From contig NZ_CP156079.1 in the NCBI RefSeq assembly GCF_040892545.1, positions 1,116,001 through 1,180,000 on the forward strand: DNA of 64,000 nucleotides, given 5' to 3'. Every line of letters begins with the position of its first letter. The stretch's first letter is position 1. Positions 1-7,461 of this stretch are shown here, one piece after another. The notes under the pieces are model-generated. The model worked only from the letters and a program-made list of their open reading frames with translations. It searched no databases and had not been told where the DNA came from. The translations under genes were made by a program, and so were the position numbers. The stretch comes from Paracidovorax avenae (GTDB lineage Bacteria > Pseudomonadota > Gammaproteobacteria > Burkholderiales > Burkholderiaceae_C).

Positions 1-438
1 CCCTACAAACTGCGCACCAGCTCCAGCCACGAAGAGGGCTGCGAGCGCGAGTTCGCCATCGCCACGAAGGAATTCATCGGCGAGAAGGGCAAGGTCACGG
101 GCCTGAAGACCGTGCGCGTGGAGTGGAAGGACGGCAAGATGGTCGAGGTGGCCGGCTCCGAGCAGACGCTCAAGGCCGACCTCGTGCTGCTGGCGATGGG
201 CTTCGTGAGCCCCGTGTCGCCGGTGCTGGAGGCCTTCGGCGTCGAGAAGGACGCGCGCGGCAATGCCCGCGCCACGACGGAGTTCACCGGTGGCTACGCG
301 ACCAACGTGCCCAAGGTGTTCGCTGCCGGCGACATGCGCCGCGGCCAGTCCCTGGTGGTGTGGGCCATCCGCGAAGGCCGCCAGGCCGCGCGGGCGGTGG
401 ACGAGTTCCTGATGGGTTACTCCGACCTGCCGCGCTGA
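1..438 (+). CDS. gltD: Glutamate synthase small subunit, C-terminal part (5' truncated by window)
   Basis: The reading frame is open from the first base and stops at 438, giving the last 145 residues. The C-terminal half of GltD binds NADPH/FAD and passes electrons to the large subunit for the synthesis of glutamate from glutamine and 2-oxoglutarate. Visible hallmarks are a 'VLLAMGF' strand, a '[20 protein letters not shown]' segment typical of the FAD-contacting C-terminus of this flavin oxidoreductase family, and an 'EFLMG' end. The gene start lies outside the window. A GC hairpin with a T-tract follows at 488-511, so the gene probably ends its operon. An orphan GltD-like oxidoreductase is less likely but cannot be excluded from the fragment. 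Confidence 0.9.
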   Translation, partial: PYKLRTSSSHEEGCEREFAIATKEFIGEKGKVTGLKTVRVEWKDGKMVEVAGSEQTLKADLVLLAMGFVSPVSPVLEAFGVEKDARGNARATTEFTGGYATNVPKVFAAGDMRRGQSLVVWAIREGRQAARAVDEFLMGYSDLPR

Positions 439-487
439 CGCGCAGCACCCGTGCCGGGCACCCGCCAATGGGCCGCCCGGCATGCCG

Positions 488-511
488 ACGGCGCCCCCGG
501 GCGCCGTTTTT
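488..511 (+). terminator. Rho-independent terminator after gltD
   Basis: An 8-bp perfect stem (ACGGCGCC / GGCGCCGT) closes a 4-base loop and runs directly into five T residues. It lies 50 bases after the gltD stop codon. Confidence 0.8.
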
Positions 512-535
512 CATTGGGGGAAATGCGCGGGGTTT

Positions 536-554
536 TGCTATCTTTTTGATGGCA
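536..554. repeat. Small GCTAT-T-GATGGC hairpin, repeat-like
   Basis: Arms TGCTATC and GATGGCA pair (one G-T wobble) around a five-T loop. Short intergenic elements of the form GCTAT-(T-rich)-GATAGC are, from memory, common in Comamonadaceae genomes. Only this copy was noticed here, so repeat status is inferred. Confidence 0.35.
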
Positions 555-755
555 GTTCAAGCAGGTCCATCCGGGCGTGTGCGCTTTTGTCCGCGCGCAC
601 GGCAGCACAGGTTGCGCGCCGTGCAGGAGCCGATGCGAGCGATCGGGGACAATACGGGCTGGTTCCGTGCCGCCACGCGTGCCCGCCTGCCGTTCCGGTG
701 CAGGCCCCGTGCGCTGTTGCCGGCCTGCCTTTCCCTTCACCCTTTTTCGCTCCAT

Positions 756-773
756 GCCGGCCTGCGGGCCGGC
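756..773 (+). terminator. Terminator-like hairpin in the leader of the importer gene
   Basis: A 7-bp perfect inverted repeat (GCCGGCC / GGCCGGC, loop TGCG) is followed by TTTTCGTT and sits only 17 bases before the start codon at 791. Its position suggests an attenuator or a structure that masks the ribosome site; it could also end a transcript from further upstream. Confidence 0.4.
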
Positions 774-790
774 TTTTCGTTGCCATTGCC

Positions 791-1594
791 ATGAAGAAGA
801 TCGCCGCCATCGCCCTGGTGTCCCTCGGTGCCCTGCTTGCCGCCTGCGGCAAGAACGACAGCGCCCAGCCGGCCGCCTCCACCCCCGCCACGCCCCCCGC
901 CGCCGTCACGAAGATCGTGATCGGCCTGGACGACAACTTCCCGCCGATGGGCTTCCGCGACGACAAGAACCAGCTCGTGGGCTTCGACATCGACATGGCC
1001 CGCGAGGCCGCCAAGCGCATGGGCGTGGAGGTGGAGTTCAAGCCGATCGACTGGAGCGCCAAGGAAGCCGAACTGTCGGGCAAGCGCGTGGACGCGCTCT
1101 GGAACGGCCTCACGATCACCGAAGAGCGCAAGCAGAACATCGCCTTCACCGCGCCCTACATGGAGAACCACCAGATCGTCGTCGTGGCCGCCAGCTCCCT
1201 GATCAAGACCAAGGCCGACCTCGCCGGCAAGGTCGTCGGCGCGCAGGAGGGCAGCAGTGCCGTGGATGCGGTCAAGAAGGACGAAGCCGTCTTCAAGTCG
1301 TTCAAGGAGTTCAAGACCTTCGGCGACAACGTGACCGCGCTCATGGACCTCTCCACCGGCCGCCTGGAAGCCGTGGTGGTGGACGAGGTGGTGGGCCGCT
1401 ACTACGTCGCCAAGAAGCCGCAGGACTACGCCGTGCTGGACGAGCATTTCGGTACCGAGGAATACGGCGTGGGCGTGCGCAAGGACGACACCGCGCTGCA
1501 GGGCCGCCTCGACAAGGCGCTGGCCGACATGAAGCAGGACGGTGCCGCGGCCACGATCGCCACGCAGTGGTTTGGCAAGAACATCATTAAATAA
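791..1594 (+). CDS. Polar amino-acid ABC transporter, substrate-binding lipoprotein
   Basis: The 267-residue protein captures an amino acid in the periplasm and hands it to the permease encoded next. It begins with a lipoprotein signal (MKKIAAIALVSLGALLAAC, lipobox LLAAC, Cys19) and an Ala/Pro-rich linker. The rest is a family 3 solute-binding fold: 'FPPMGF' at the start of lobe 1, 'LVGFDIDMA', 'WNGLTIT' and 'YGVGVRKDD' are typical signatures. ATG 791 was chosen because the signal peptide starts there; the frame is open further upstream but has no signal. Permease and ATPase genes follow on the same strand. The substrate (basic, polar or sulphur amino acid) cannot be decided from sequence alone. 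Confidence 0.9.
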   Translation: MKKIAAIALVSLGALLAACGKNDSAQPAASTPATPPAAVTKIVIGLDDNFPPMGFRDDKNQLVGFDIDMAREAAKRMGVEVEFKPIDWSAKEAELSGKRVDALWNGLTITEERKQNIAFTAPYMENHQIVVVAASSLIKTKADLAGKVVGAQEGSSAVDAVKKDEAVFKSFKEFKTFGDNVTALMDLSTGRLEAVVVDEVVGRYYVAKKPQDYAVLDEHFGTEEYGVGVRKDDTALQGRLDKALADMKQDGAAATIATQWFGKNIIK

Positions 1595-1602
1595 AGGGAC
1601 AA

Positions 1603-1713
1603 CCCCCTGAGGCGCTGCGCGCCTTCCCCCTTCTCTCGCATCGCTGCGCGAGGCGGGACGGGGGACGCAGCCGGCGCGGCGGGGCGGCCCTTGCGCGGCT
1701 GCTGCTGGTATCG
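1603..1713. repeat. Interspersed CCCCCTGAGGCGCTGCGCGC element, long copy
   Basis: The sequence starting at 1603 shares 22 identical bases with 14994-15015 after hisD. It continues with a CTTCTCTCGCATCGCTGCGCGAG hairpin-like stretch and a G/C-rich tail. Elements of this type after stop codons are, from memory, abundant in Acidovorax-type genomes. Here it lies between the binding-protein and permease genes, so it would be part of the operon mRNA. Confidence 0.6.
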
Positions 1714-1786
1714 GGCCGCGCCGGTTGCATGCGCCTTGGGCGGTGCCGGACGCTGCACTGCCGACAACAGATTCCGTAGCAGATAG

Positions 1787-2440
1787 ATGGATTACGTTCT
1801 TTCACTTCTGGGGCCGCTGGCGCAGGGCGCGACGGTCACGCTGAAGCTTTTCGCGATCACGCTGGTGCTGGCGGTGCCGCTGGGGCTGGCGCTGGCGCTG
1901 GCGCGGGTGTCGCGCTGGGGGCTGCTGTCGGGGCTGGTCAACGGCTACATCTGGCTGATGCGCGGCACGCCGCTGATGCTGCAGATGCTGTTCATCTATT
2001 TCGCGCTGCCGTTCGTGCCGGTGATCGGCGTGAGGCTGCCGGATTTCCCCGCGGCGGTGGTGGCGTTCGCGCTGAACTACGCGGCGTATTTCGCGGAGAT
2101 CTTCCGCGCCGGCATCCAGTCGATCGACCGCGGCCAGTACGAGGCCGCCAAGGTGCTGGGCATGACGTACGGGCAGACCATGCGGCGCATCGTGCTGCCG
2201 CAGATGGTGCGCCGCATCCTGCCACCCATGAGCAACGAGACCATCACGCTGGTCAAGGACACCTCGCTCATCTACGTGCTGGCCCTGAACGACCTGCTGC
2301 GCGCCGCGCGCGGCATCGTGCAGCGCGATTTCACGACCACGCCCTTCCTCGTGGCCGCCGCCTTCTATCTCGTGATGACCCTGGTGCTGACCTGGGGCTT
2401 CCAGCGCCTGGAGCGACGCTATGCCCGCCATGACGCCTGA
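1787..2440 (+). CDS. Polar amino-acid ABC transporter, permease
   Basis: This 217-residue inner-membrane protein has about five hydrophobic segments. It carries the HisM/GlnP-type signature: 'MRGTPLMLQ' near residues 53-61 and the EAA loop 'EAAKVLGMTYGQTMRRIVLPQ' near 122-142, which docks on the ATPase. It forms the translocation pore of the importer. The ATPase gene overlaps its end by 20 bases, which implies coupled translation. The 192-base gap from the binding-protein gene holds an interspersed repeat. Confidence 0.92.
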   Translation: MDYVLSLLGPLAQGATVTLKLFAITLVLAVPLGLALALARVSRWGLLSGLVNGYIWLMRGTPLMLQMLFIYFALPFVPVIGVRLPDFPAAVVAFALNYAAYFAEIFRAGIQSIDRGQYEAAKVLGMTYGQTMRRIVLPQMVRRILPPMSNETITLVKDTSLIYVLALNDLLRAARGIVQRDFTTTPFLVAAAFYLVMTLVLTWGFQRLERRYARHDA

Positions 2441-3212
2441 TCTCTCTGCCGCCGTGCCCATGATCGAGGCGCGGGGCCTGCACAAGGCCTTCGGCGGCCT
2501 GCCGGTGCTGCGGGACGTGTCGCTCACGCTCGGCCGCGGCGAGACCGTGGCCGTGATCGGCCCCTCGGGCTCGGGCAAGAGCACCTTCCTGCGCTGCCTG
2601 AACCACCTGGAGACCATCGACCGCGGCCACATCGCCATCGAAGGCGACACGCTCGCGACCACCGATGCCGCCGGCCACTGCCGCTACGTGCCCGATGCCG
2701 AGGTGCGCCGCATCGGCCGCCGCATGGGCATGGTGTTCCAGTCGTTCAACCTGTTCCCGCACCTCACCGTGCTGGAGAACGTCATCGAGGCGCCCATGGT
2801 GGTCAAGGGCGTGGCCCGGCAGGCCGCCGTGCCGCCCGCGCAGGCGCTGCTGGCCAAGGTCGGGCTGCTGGAGAAGCAGGACAGCTATCCCGGCCGGCTC
2901 TCGGGCGGGCAGAAGCAGCGCGTGGCCATCGCCCGCGCGCTGGCCATGGAGCCGGACATCCTGCTGTTCGACGAGCCCACCTCGGCGCTCGATCCGGAAC
3001 TGACCGGCGAGGTGCTGCGCACCATGCGCGCGCTGGCCCAGGAGCGCATGACCATGCTGGTGGTCACGCACGAGATGGGGTTCGCGCGCGAGGTGGCCCA
3101 CCGCGTGGTCTTCATGGACCAGGGGGAGATCATCGAAGCCGCGCCGTCGGCGGAGTTCTTTGCGAATCCGCGACATGCGCGAACCCAGGCATTCCTTCGC
3201 AGCATGCTGTGA
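2421..3212 (+). CDS. Polar amino-acid ABC transporter, ATP-binding protein
   Basis: The 263-residue ATPase powers uptake. Visible motifs are Walker A 'GPSGSGKST' (residues about 48-56), Q-loop 'VFQSFNLFPH', signature 'LSGGQKQR', Walker B 'ILLFDEPTSALD' and the H-loop 'VVTHEMGFA', all typical of the GlnQ/HisP group. The first ATG (2421) overlaps the permease gene; ATG 2430 is an alternative start three codons in. The protein has an unusual insertion between Walker A and the Q-loop (about residues 75-100) compared with GlnQ, similar to HisP-like members. Confidence 0.92.
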   Translation: MPAMTPDLSAAVPMIEARGLHKAFGGLPVLRDVSLTLGRGETVAVIGPSGSGKSTFLRCLNHLETIDRGHIAIEGDTLATTDAAGHCRYVPDAEVRRIGRRMGMVFQSFNLFPHLTVLENVIEAPMVVKGVARQAAVPPAQALLAKVGLLEKQDSYPGRLSGGQKQRVAIARALAMEPDILLFDEPTSALDPELTGEVLRTMRALAQERMTMLVVTHEMGFAREVAHRVVFMDQGEIIEAAPSAEFFANPRHARTQAFLRSML

Positions 3213-3320
3213 AAGGGCTTGCCGGCGGCGGGAGAATATGGCTTCGTGGCGCTTTTTTTGCTCGTCACATATGAAAAGTATGCTTCGAAAAAAGTAGCAG
3301 AGAACTGACGGGCGTTTCAG

Positions 3321-3344
3321 CAAACATGCATGCATGTATGTTTG
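3321..3344. promoter_or_regulatory. Near-perfect 24-bp palindrome, possible TetR/AcrR-type operator
   Basis: CAAACATGCATGCATGTATGTTTG is self-complementary apart from one base pair; the core is ACATGCATGCATGTATGT. It resembles the TACATACATT-type operators bound by AcrR/TtgR repressors. It lies about 80 bases before mlaF and just after the end of the amino-acid importer. No tetR-family gene is present in the window, so the regulator is unknown. Confidence 0.5.
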
Positions 3345-3421
3345 CGTTACCATCGCTCGCATCGCCCACGTCCGCAGCCGCGACAATTACGTCCCCAACC
3401 GATACTTCCAACGCCCTCCGC

Positions 3422-4246
3422 ATGTCCGAAACCCCCCTGGTCGAACTGCGCAACGTCACGTTCTCGTATGGCGAGCGCCCGATCCTGCGCGATGTCTCGC
3501 TGCGCATTCCGCGCGGCAAGGTGACCGCGCTCATGGGCGCCTCCGGCGGGGGCAAGACCACGGTGCTGCGCCTCATCGGCGGCCAGCATCTCGCGCAGCA
3601 GGGCGAGGTCCTGGTGAACGGCCAGGACGTGGCGCGCATGGATGCCCAGCAGCTCTACGCCGCGCGCCGCCGCATGGGCATGCTGTTCCAGTTCGGGGCG
3701 CTCTTCACCGACATGAGCGTGTTCGAGAACGTGGCCTTCCCGCTGCGCGAGCACACCGACCTGTCCGAGGCGCTGGTGCGCGACATCGTGCTCATGAAAC
3801 TGCAGGCCGTGGGCCTGCGGGGCGCACGCGATCTCATGCCCAGCCAGATCTCGGGCGGCATGGCACGGCGCGTGGCGCTGGCGCGGGCCGTCGCGCTCGA
3901 CCCGGAACTGATCCTCTACGACGAACCCTTCGCCGGGCTCGATCCCATCTCGCTCGGCACGGCCGCCCAACTGATCCGGCAGCTCAACGACGCCATGGGC
4001 CTGACCACGCTGGTCGTGTCCCACGACGTGGAGGAGACCTTCCGCGTGGCCGACCACGTGGTCATCCTCGGGCCGGGCGTGGTCGCCGCGCAGGGCTCAC
4101 CCGACGAGGTGCGCGCCAGCACCGATCCGCTGGTGCACCAGTTCGTGCATGCACTGCCCACCGGGCCGGTGCCGTTCCATTACCCCGGTCCTTCGGTGGC
4201 CGACGATTTCGGGCCGCTGGCCGGCCCGGGCGGAGGCGCGCGATGA
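3422..4246 (+). CDS. mlaF: Mla phospholipid transport ATPase
   Basis: This 274-residue cytoplasmic ATPase drives the MlaFEDB inner-membrane complex that moves phospholipids between the inner and outer membranes. Motifs: Walker A 'GASGGGKTT', Q-loop 'LFQFGALFTDMSV' (the FGALF form is characteristic of MlaF), signature 'ISGGMARR', Walker B 'LILYDEPFAGLDPIS', H-loop 'VVSHDVEE'. The ATG at 3422 starts the conserved domain directly; the frame is open to 3326 but that extension is low-complexity and overlaps the palindromic site. The stop overlaps the mlaE start (ATGA). Confidence 0.95.
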   Translation: MSETPLVELRNVTFSYGERPILRDVSLRIPRGKVTALMGASGGGKTTVLRLIGGQHLAQQGEVLVNGQDVARMDAQQLYAARRRMGMLFQFGALFTDMSVFENVAFPLREHTDLSEALVRDIVLMKLQAVGLRGARDLMPSQISGGMARRVALARAVALDPELILYDEPFAGLDPISLGTAAQLIRQLNDAMGLTTLVVSHDVEETFRVADHVVILGPGVVAAQGSPDEVRASTDPLVHQFVHALPTGPVPFHYPGPSVADDFGPLAGPGGGAR

Positions 4247-5025
4247 GCTGGTGGAAACCTTCCGACGTCGGCTTCGCCACGCGCAGCCTGCTGGCGGACA
4301 TGGGCCGCGCCGCGCGGCTGTTCGTGCGCCTGGCCGGCCTGATCGGCCCGACGCTGCAGCGCTTCGGGCTGGTGCGCGACCAGTTGCACTTCCTGGGCAA
4401 CTATTCGCTGTCCATCATTTCCGTATCGGGCCTGTTCGTGGGCTTCGTGCTGGGCCTGCAGGGCTACTACACGCTGCAGCGCTACGGCTCCGCGCAGGCA
4501 CTGGGGCTGCTCGTGGCGCTGTCGCTGGTGCGCGAGCTCGGCCCCGTCGTCTCCGCGCTGCTGTTCGCGGGCCGCGCGGGTACCTCGCTCACGGCGGAGA
4601 TCGGCCTGATGCGCGCGGGCGAGCAGCTCTCGGCCATGGAAATGATGGCCGTGGACCCGGTGCGCCGTATCCTGGCCCCGCGCTTCTGGGCCGGGGTGAT
4701 CGCCATGCCGCTGCTGGCCGCGGTGTTCAGCGCGGTGGGCGTGATCGGCGGCTGGATCGTCGGCGTGGTCATGCTCGGCGTGGACAGCGGCGCCTTCTGG
4801 GGCCAGATGCAGAGCGGGGTGGACGTGTGGGCGGACGTGGGCAACGGCGTCCTCAAGAGCTTCGTCTTCGGCGTCACGGTCACCTTCATCGCGTTGCTGC
4901 AGGGCTACATCGCCAAGCCCACGCCCGAGGGCGTGTCCCGTGCCACCACCCGCACCGTGGTGATGGCCTCGCTCACGGTGCTGGGGCTGGATTTCCTGCT
5001 CACGGCCTGGATGTTCAGCATCTGA
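4243..5025 (+). CDS. mlaE: Mla phospholipid transport permease
   Basis: The 260-residue MlaE-family (DUF140) permease has an amphipathic N-terminus and about five membrane helices. Conserved stretches are 'RELGPVVSALLFAGRAGTS', 'AEIGLMRAGEQLSAMEMMAVDP' and 'GYIAKPTPEGVSRATTRTVV'. It is the transmembrane partner of MlaF and anchors the MlaD ring. Its ATG overlaps the mlaF stop codon by four bases, so the two proteins are probably made in equal amounts. Confidence 0.95.
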   Translation: MSWWKPSDVGFATRSLLADMGRAARLFVRLAGLIGPTLQRFGLVRDQLHFLGNYSLSIISVSGLFVGFVLGLQGYYTLQRYGSAQALGLLVALSLVRELGPVVSALLFAGRAGTSLTAEIGLMRAGEQLSAMEMMAVDPVRRILAPRFWAGVIAMPLLAAVFSAVGVIGGWIVGVVMLGVDSGAFWGQMQSGVDVWADVGNGVLKSFVFGVTVTFIALLQGYIAKPTPEGVSRATTRTVVMASLTVLGLDFLLTAWMFSI

Positions 5026-5065
5026 CGCGGCCGGCGTCCAAGAACCCTTCAGAGAGAAAAACACC

Positions 5066-5557
5066 ATGCAGCATTCCAAGAACGACGTCTGGGTCGGCCT
5101 CTTCGTCCTCCTCGGCGGTGCGGCCCTGCTCTTCCTCGCCCTGCAGTCGGCCAACCTGCTGCGCGTGCAGTGGCAGTCCGGCTACCACGTCACCGCGCTC
5201 TTCGACAACATCGGCGGGCTCAAGCCCCAGTCCGCGGTGCGCAGCGCCGGCGTGGTGGTGGGCCGGGTGAACTCCATCACCTTCGACGACAAGACGTTCC
5301 AGGCCCAGGTGACGCTGGAGATGGACAAGCGCTACGCCTTCCCCAAGGACAGCTCGCTCAAGATCCTCACCAGCGGCCTGCTGGGAGACCAGTACATCGG
5401 CATCCAGGCGGGTGCCGACGAAAAGAACCTCGCCGAGGGCGACCGCATCACGTCCACGCAGTCCGCCGTGGTGCTGGAAAACCTCATCGGCCAGTTCCTC
5501 TACGGCAAGGCCGAAGAGGGCGGCGGCGGGGCCTCCGCGGGCGGCTCCAAGAAATGA
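5066..5557 (+). CDS. mlaD: Mla MCE-domain periplasmic protein
   Basis: This 163-residue protein has one N-terminal membrane helix (about residues 10-30) followed by a single MCE domain ('YHVTALFDNIGGLKPQSAVR', 'GVVVGRVNSI', 'GLLGDQYIGI'). MlaD forms a hexameric ring on the periplasmic face of MlaFE and is the lipid channel. A Gly/Ser-rich C-terminal tail ends the protein. The stop overlaps the mlaA start by four bases. Confidence 0.95.
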   Translation: MQHSKNDVWVGLFVLLGGAALLFLALQSANLLRVQWQSGYHVTALFDNIGGLKPQSAVRSAGVVVGRVNSITFDDKTFQAQVTLEMDKRYAFPKDSSLKILTSGLLGDQYIGIQAGADEKNLAEGDRITSTQSAVVLENLIGQFLYGKAEEGGGGASAGGSKK

Positions 5558-6336
5558 CGACAACAATGATGACCACCAAATCCCAAGCTCTCCGGGCCCG
5601 GTCCCTGCGCGGCAGTGCCTGCGCGCTGGCCGTGGCCTGCCTGCTGGCCGGCTGCGCGACCGGACCCGACGCCAACCCGCGCGATCCGTTCGAGCCCTAC
5701 AACCGCGGCATGACCCGGTTCAACGACAAGGTGGACGACGTGCTGCTGCGGCCCGTCGCCACCGCCTATACCGAGGTCACCCCGCGCCTGGTGCGCACCG
5801 GCGTGAGCAACTTCTTCGCCAACCTCGGCGACCTGTGGTCCTTCGTGAACAATGCGCTGCAGCTGCGCGGCGAAGGCGCGCTCAACAGCATCGCGCGCTT
5901 CAGCGCGAACACCGTGTTCGGCATCGGTGGCCTGTTCGACGTCGCCACCGAGATGCGCATCGAGCGCTCGAAGCAGGATTTCGGCCTCACGCTCGGCCGC
6001 TGGGGCGTGCCCACGGGGCCGTACCTCGTGCTGCCGTTCCTGGGCCCGTCCACCGTGCGCGACACGGTGGCCCTGCCGGTGGATGCCAAGGGCAACCTGA
6101 TCACCTACGTCGATCCCGTGTCCGACCGCAACGCCCTCTATGCCCTGAGCGCGGTGAACACGCGGGCCAACCTGCTGCGTGCGAGCTCGGTGCTGGACAG
6201 CGCTGCGCTCGACAAGTACAGCTTCACCCGCGACGCCTACCTGCAGGTGCGCAACCAGGCAGTGCAGACGGACCGGCGCAGCGAGGAACGCTACGACCAG
6301 GATGCCGGCAAGCTGCCCGAAGAGCCGAAGCCCTGA
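5554..6336 (+). CDS. mlaA: Outer-membrane lipoprotein MlaA (VacJ)
   Basis: The 260-residue protein has a lipoprotein signal ('ACLLAGC', Cys about 35) and the MlaA/VacJ core: 'NPRDPFEPYNRGMTRFND', 'NFFANLGDLWSFVNN', 'FGLTLGRWGVPTGPYLVLPFLGPS'. It sits as a ring in the outer membrane and removes mislocalised phospholipid from the outer leaflet for transfer to MlaC. In E. coli mlaA is unlinked from mlaFEDCB; here it is inside the operon between mlaD and mlaC, as in other beta-proteobacteria. The ATG overlaps the mlaD stop. Confidence 0.95.
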   Translation: MTTTMMTTKSQALRARSLRGSACALAVACLLAGCATGPDANPRDPFEPYNRGMTRFNDKVDDVLLRPVATAYTEVTPRLVRTGVSNFFANLGDLWSFVNNALQLRGEGALNSIARFSANTVFGIGGLFDVATEMRIERSKQDFGLTLGRWGVPTGPYLVLPFLGPSTVRDTVALPVDAKGNLITYVDPVSDRNALYALSAVNTRANLLRASSVLDSAALDKYSFTRDAYLQVRNQAVQTDRRSEERYDQDAGKLPEEPKP

Positions 6337-6478
6337 GGGCCGAGGCGGAGCCCCCAGCGGCGTTGCAGTTGCTTGCATCCGTGCACCGGGCAGACGCATG
6401 GGGGGCCGCACCCCCGCCCACAATCGAACATGACATGGAGCGCCCCGCCGGGGACGCCCCTTCAGAAAGGAAACCGAT

Positions 6479-7135
6479 ATGACGATGAGCCGACGTACCC
6501 TGGGCCAGGCTGCCCTTTGCACTGCCGCCGTTCTGTGGATGGGCATGCCGGTGGCGGCCCTGGCTGCCGACGAAGCGCCCGACGAACTGGTCAAGCGCCT
6601 GTCCACCGACGTGCTGAACACGGTGCGCAGCGACAAGAGCATCAAGTCGGGCGACATCAACAAGATCACCGCGCTGGTGGACAAGGTCATCCTGCCGCAC
6701 GTGAACTTCCGCCGCATGACGGCCGCCGCGGTGGGCCCGGCCTGGCGCCAGGCGACGCCGCAGCAGCAGGCGCGCCTGCAGGACGAATTCAAGTCGCTGC
6801 TCGTGCGCACCTACTCGGGTGCCCTCAGCCAGGTCAATGACCTGTCGATCCAGGTCAAGCCCCTGCGTGCCGGCCCCGACGACAAGGACGTGCTCGTGCG
6901 CTCCGAGATCCTGGGCCGTGGCGACCCGATCCAGCTCGACTACCGCCTGGAAAAGACCCCCGGGGATGGTGCCGGCTGGAAGATCTACAACCTGAACGTG
7001 ATGGGCGTGTGGCTGGTCGAGACCTACCGCACGCAGTTCGCCCAGGAGATCAACGCCAAGGGCATCGATGGCCTCATCGAATCCCTGGCGGCACGCAACA
7101 AGGCCAACGCCGCCGGCTCCGGCAAGGCGGGCTGA
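6479..7135 (+). CDS. mlaC: Periplasmic phospholipid shuttle MlaC
   Basis: The 218-residue Tol-Tol-Ttg2D family protein has a cleavable signal ending near 'VAALAADE'. Family features are 'ILPHVNFRRMT', 'LLVRTYSGAL' and 'GWKIYNLNVMGVWLVETYRTQF'. It carries phospholipids between MlaA and MlaD. ATG 6479 is preceded by AGAAAGGAAACC, a usable ribosome site; a second ATG two codons in is possible. A 142-base gap separates it from mlaA, the largest inside the cluster. Confidence 0.95.
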   Translation: MTMSRRTLGQAALCTAAVLWMGMPVAALAADEAPDELVKRLSTDVLNTVRSDKSIKSGDINKITALVDKVILPHVNFRRMTAAAVGPAWRQATPQQQARLQDEFKSLLVRTYSGALSQVNDLSIQVKPLRAGPDDKDVLVRSEILGRGDPIQLDYRLEKTPGDGAGWKIYNLNVMGVWLVETYRTQFAQEINAKGIDGLIESLAARNKANAAGSGKAG

Positions 7136-7156
7136 CGCATCCACGGGGCGTCCGCC

Positions 7157-7447
7157 ATGCTGGTCCTACCCACCGAGCTGACGCACCGGCAGGCCGAGGC
7201 CTGCCTGCGCATGCTGCTGCAGGGGCTCAAGGCGCACCGCGACGAGATCCTCGTCGTGGACGCCGCGCCGCTCGCCACCTTCGACTCGTCGGCCCTGGCG
7301 GTCCTGCTCGAATGCCGCCGCGCCGCGCTGCTGGAGAACCGGCGCTTCGAAGTGAAAGACCTGCCCGCGGGCCTGGCCAAGCTGGCCGGGCTGTACGGGG
7401 TGGCGGAACTGCTGGCCAGCCCGGCGGTGGCCGCGGCGGCCGATTGA
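7157..7447 (+). CDS. mlaB: STAS-domain protein MlaB
   Basis: This 96-residue cytoplasmic STAS-fold protein binds MlaF and stabilises the transporter. The central 'ILVVDAAPLATFDSSALAVLLECRR' has the D-S-S/A motif of STAS domains at the helix that contacts the ATPase. It is the last gene of the mla cluster and lies 21 bases after mlaC. The next gene is convergent. Confidence 0.85.
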   Translation: MLVLPTELTHRQAEACLRMLLQGLKAHRDEILVVDAAPLATFDSSALAVLLECRRAALLENRRFEVKDLPAGLAKLAGLYGVAELLASPAVAAAAD

Positions 7448-7461
7448 ACTGAACGCGCGCC

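Larger units (their letters stand above)
439..790. other. Intergenic region between gltD and the amino-acid ABC importer
   Basis: No convincing gene is seen in these 352 bases; the open frames have no family resemblance. The region holds a terminator at 488-511, an imperfect hairpin at 536-554 and a second terminator-like hairpin at 756-773 close to the next start codon. Transcription of the importer therefore probably starts inside this stretch and may have a long 5' leader. Confidence 0.6.

Noticed and set aside
3326..3421. Longer start for mlaF at 3326
   Set aside because: The extra 32 residues are Thr/Ser/Ala-rich and are encoded partly by the palindromic site. The conserved protein begins at 3422.
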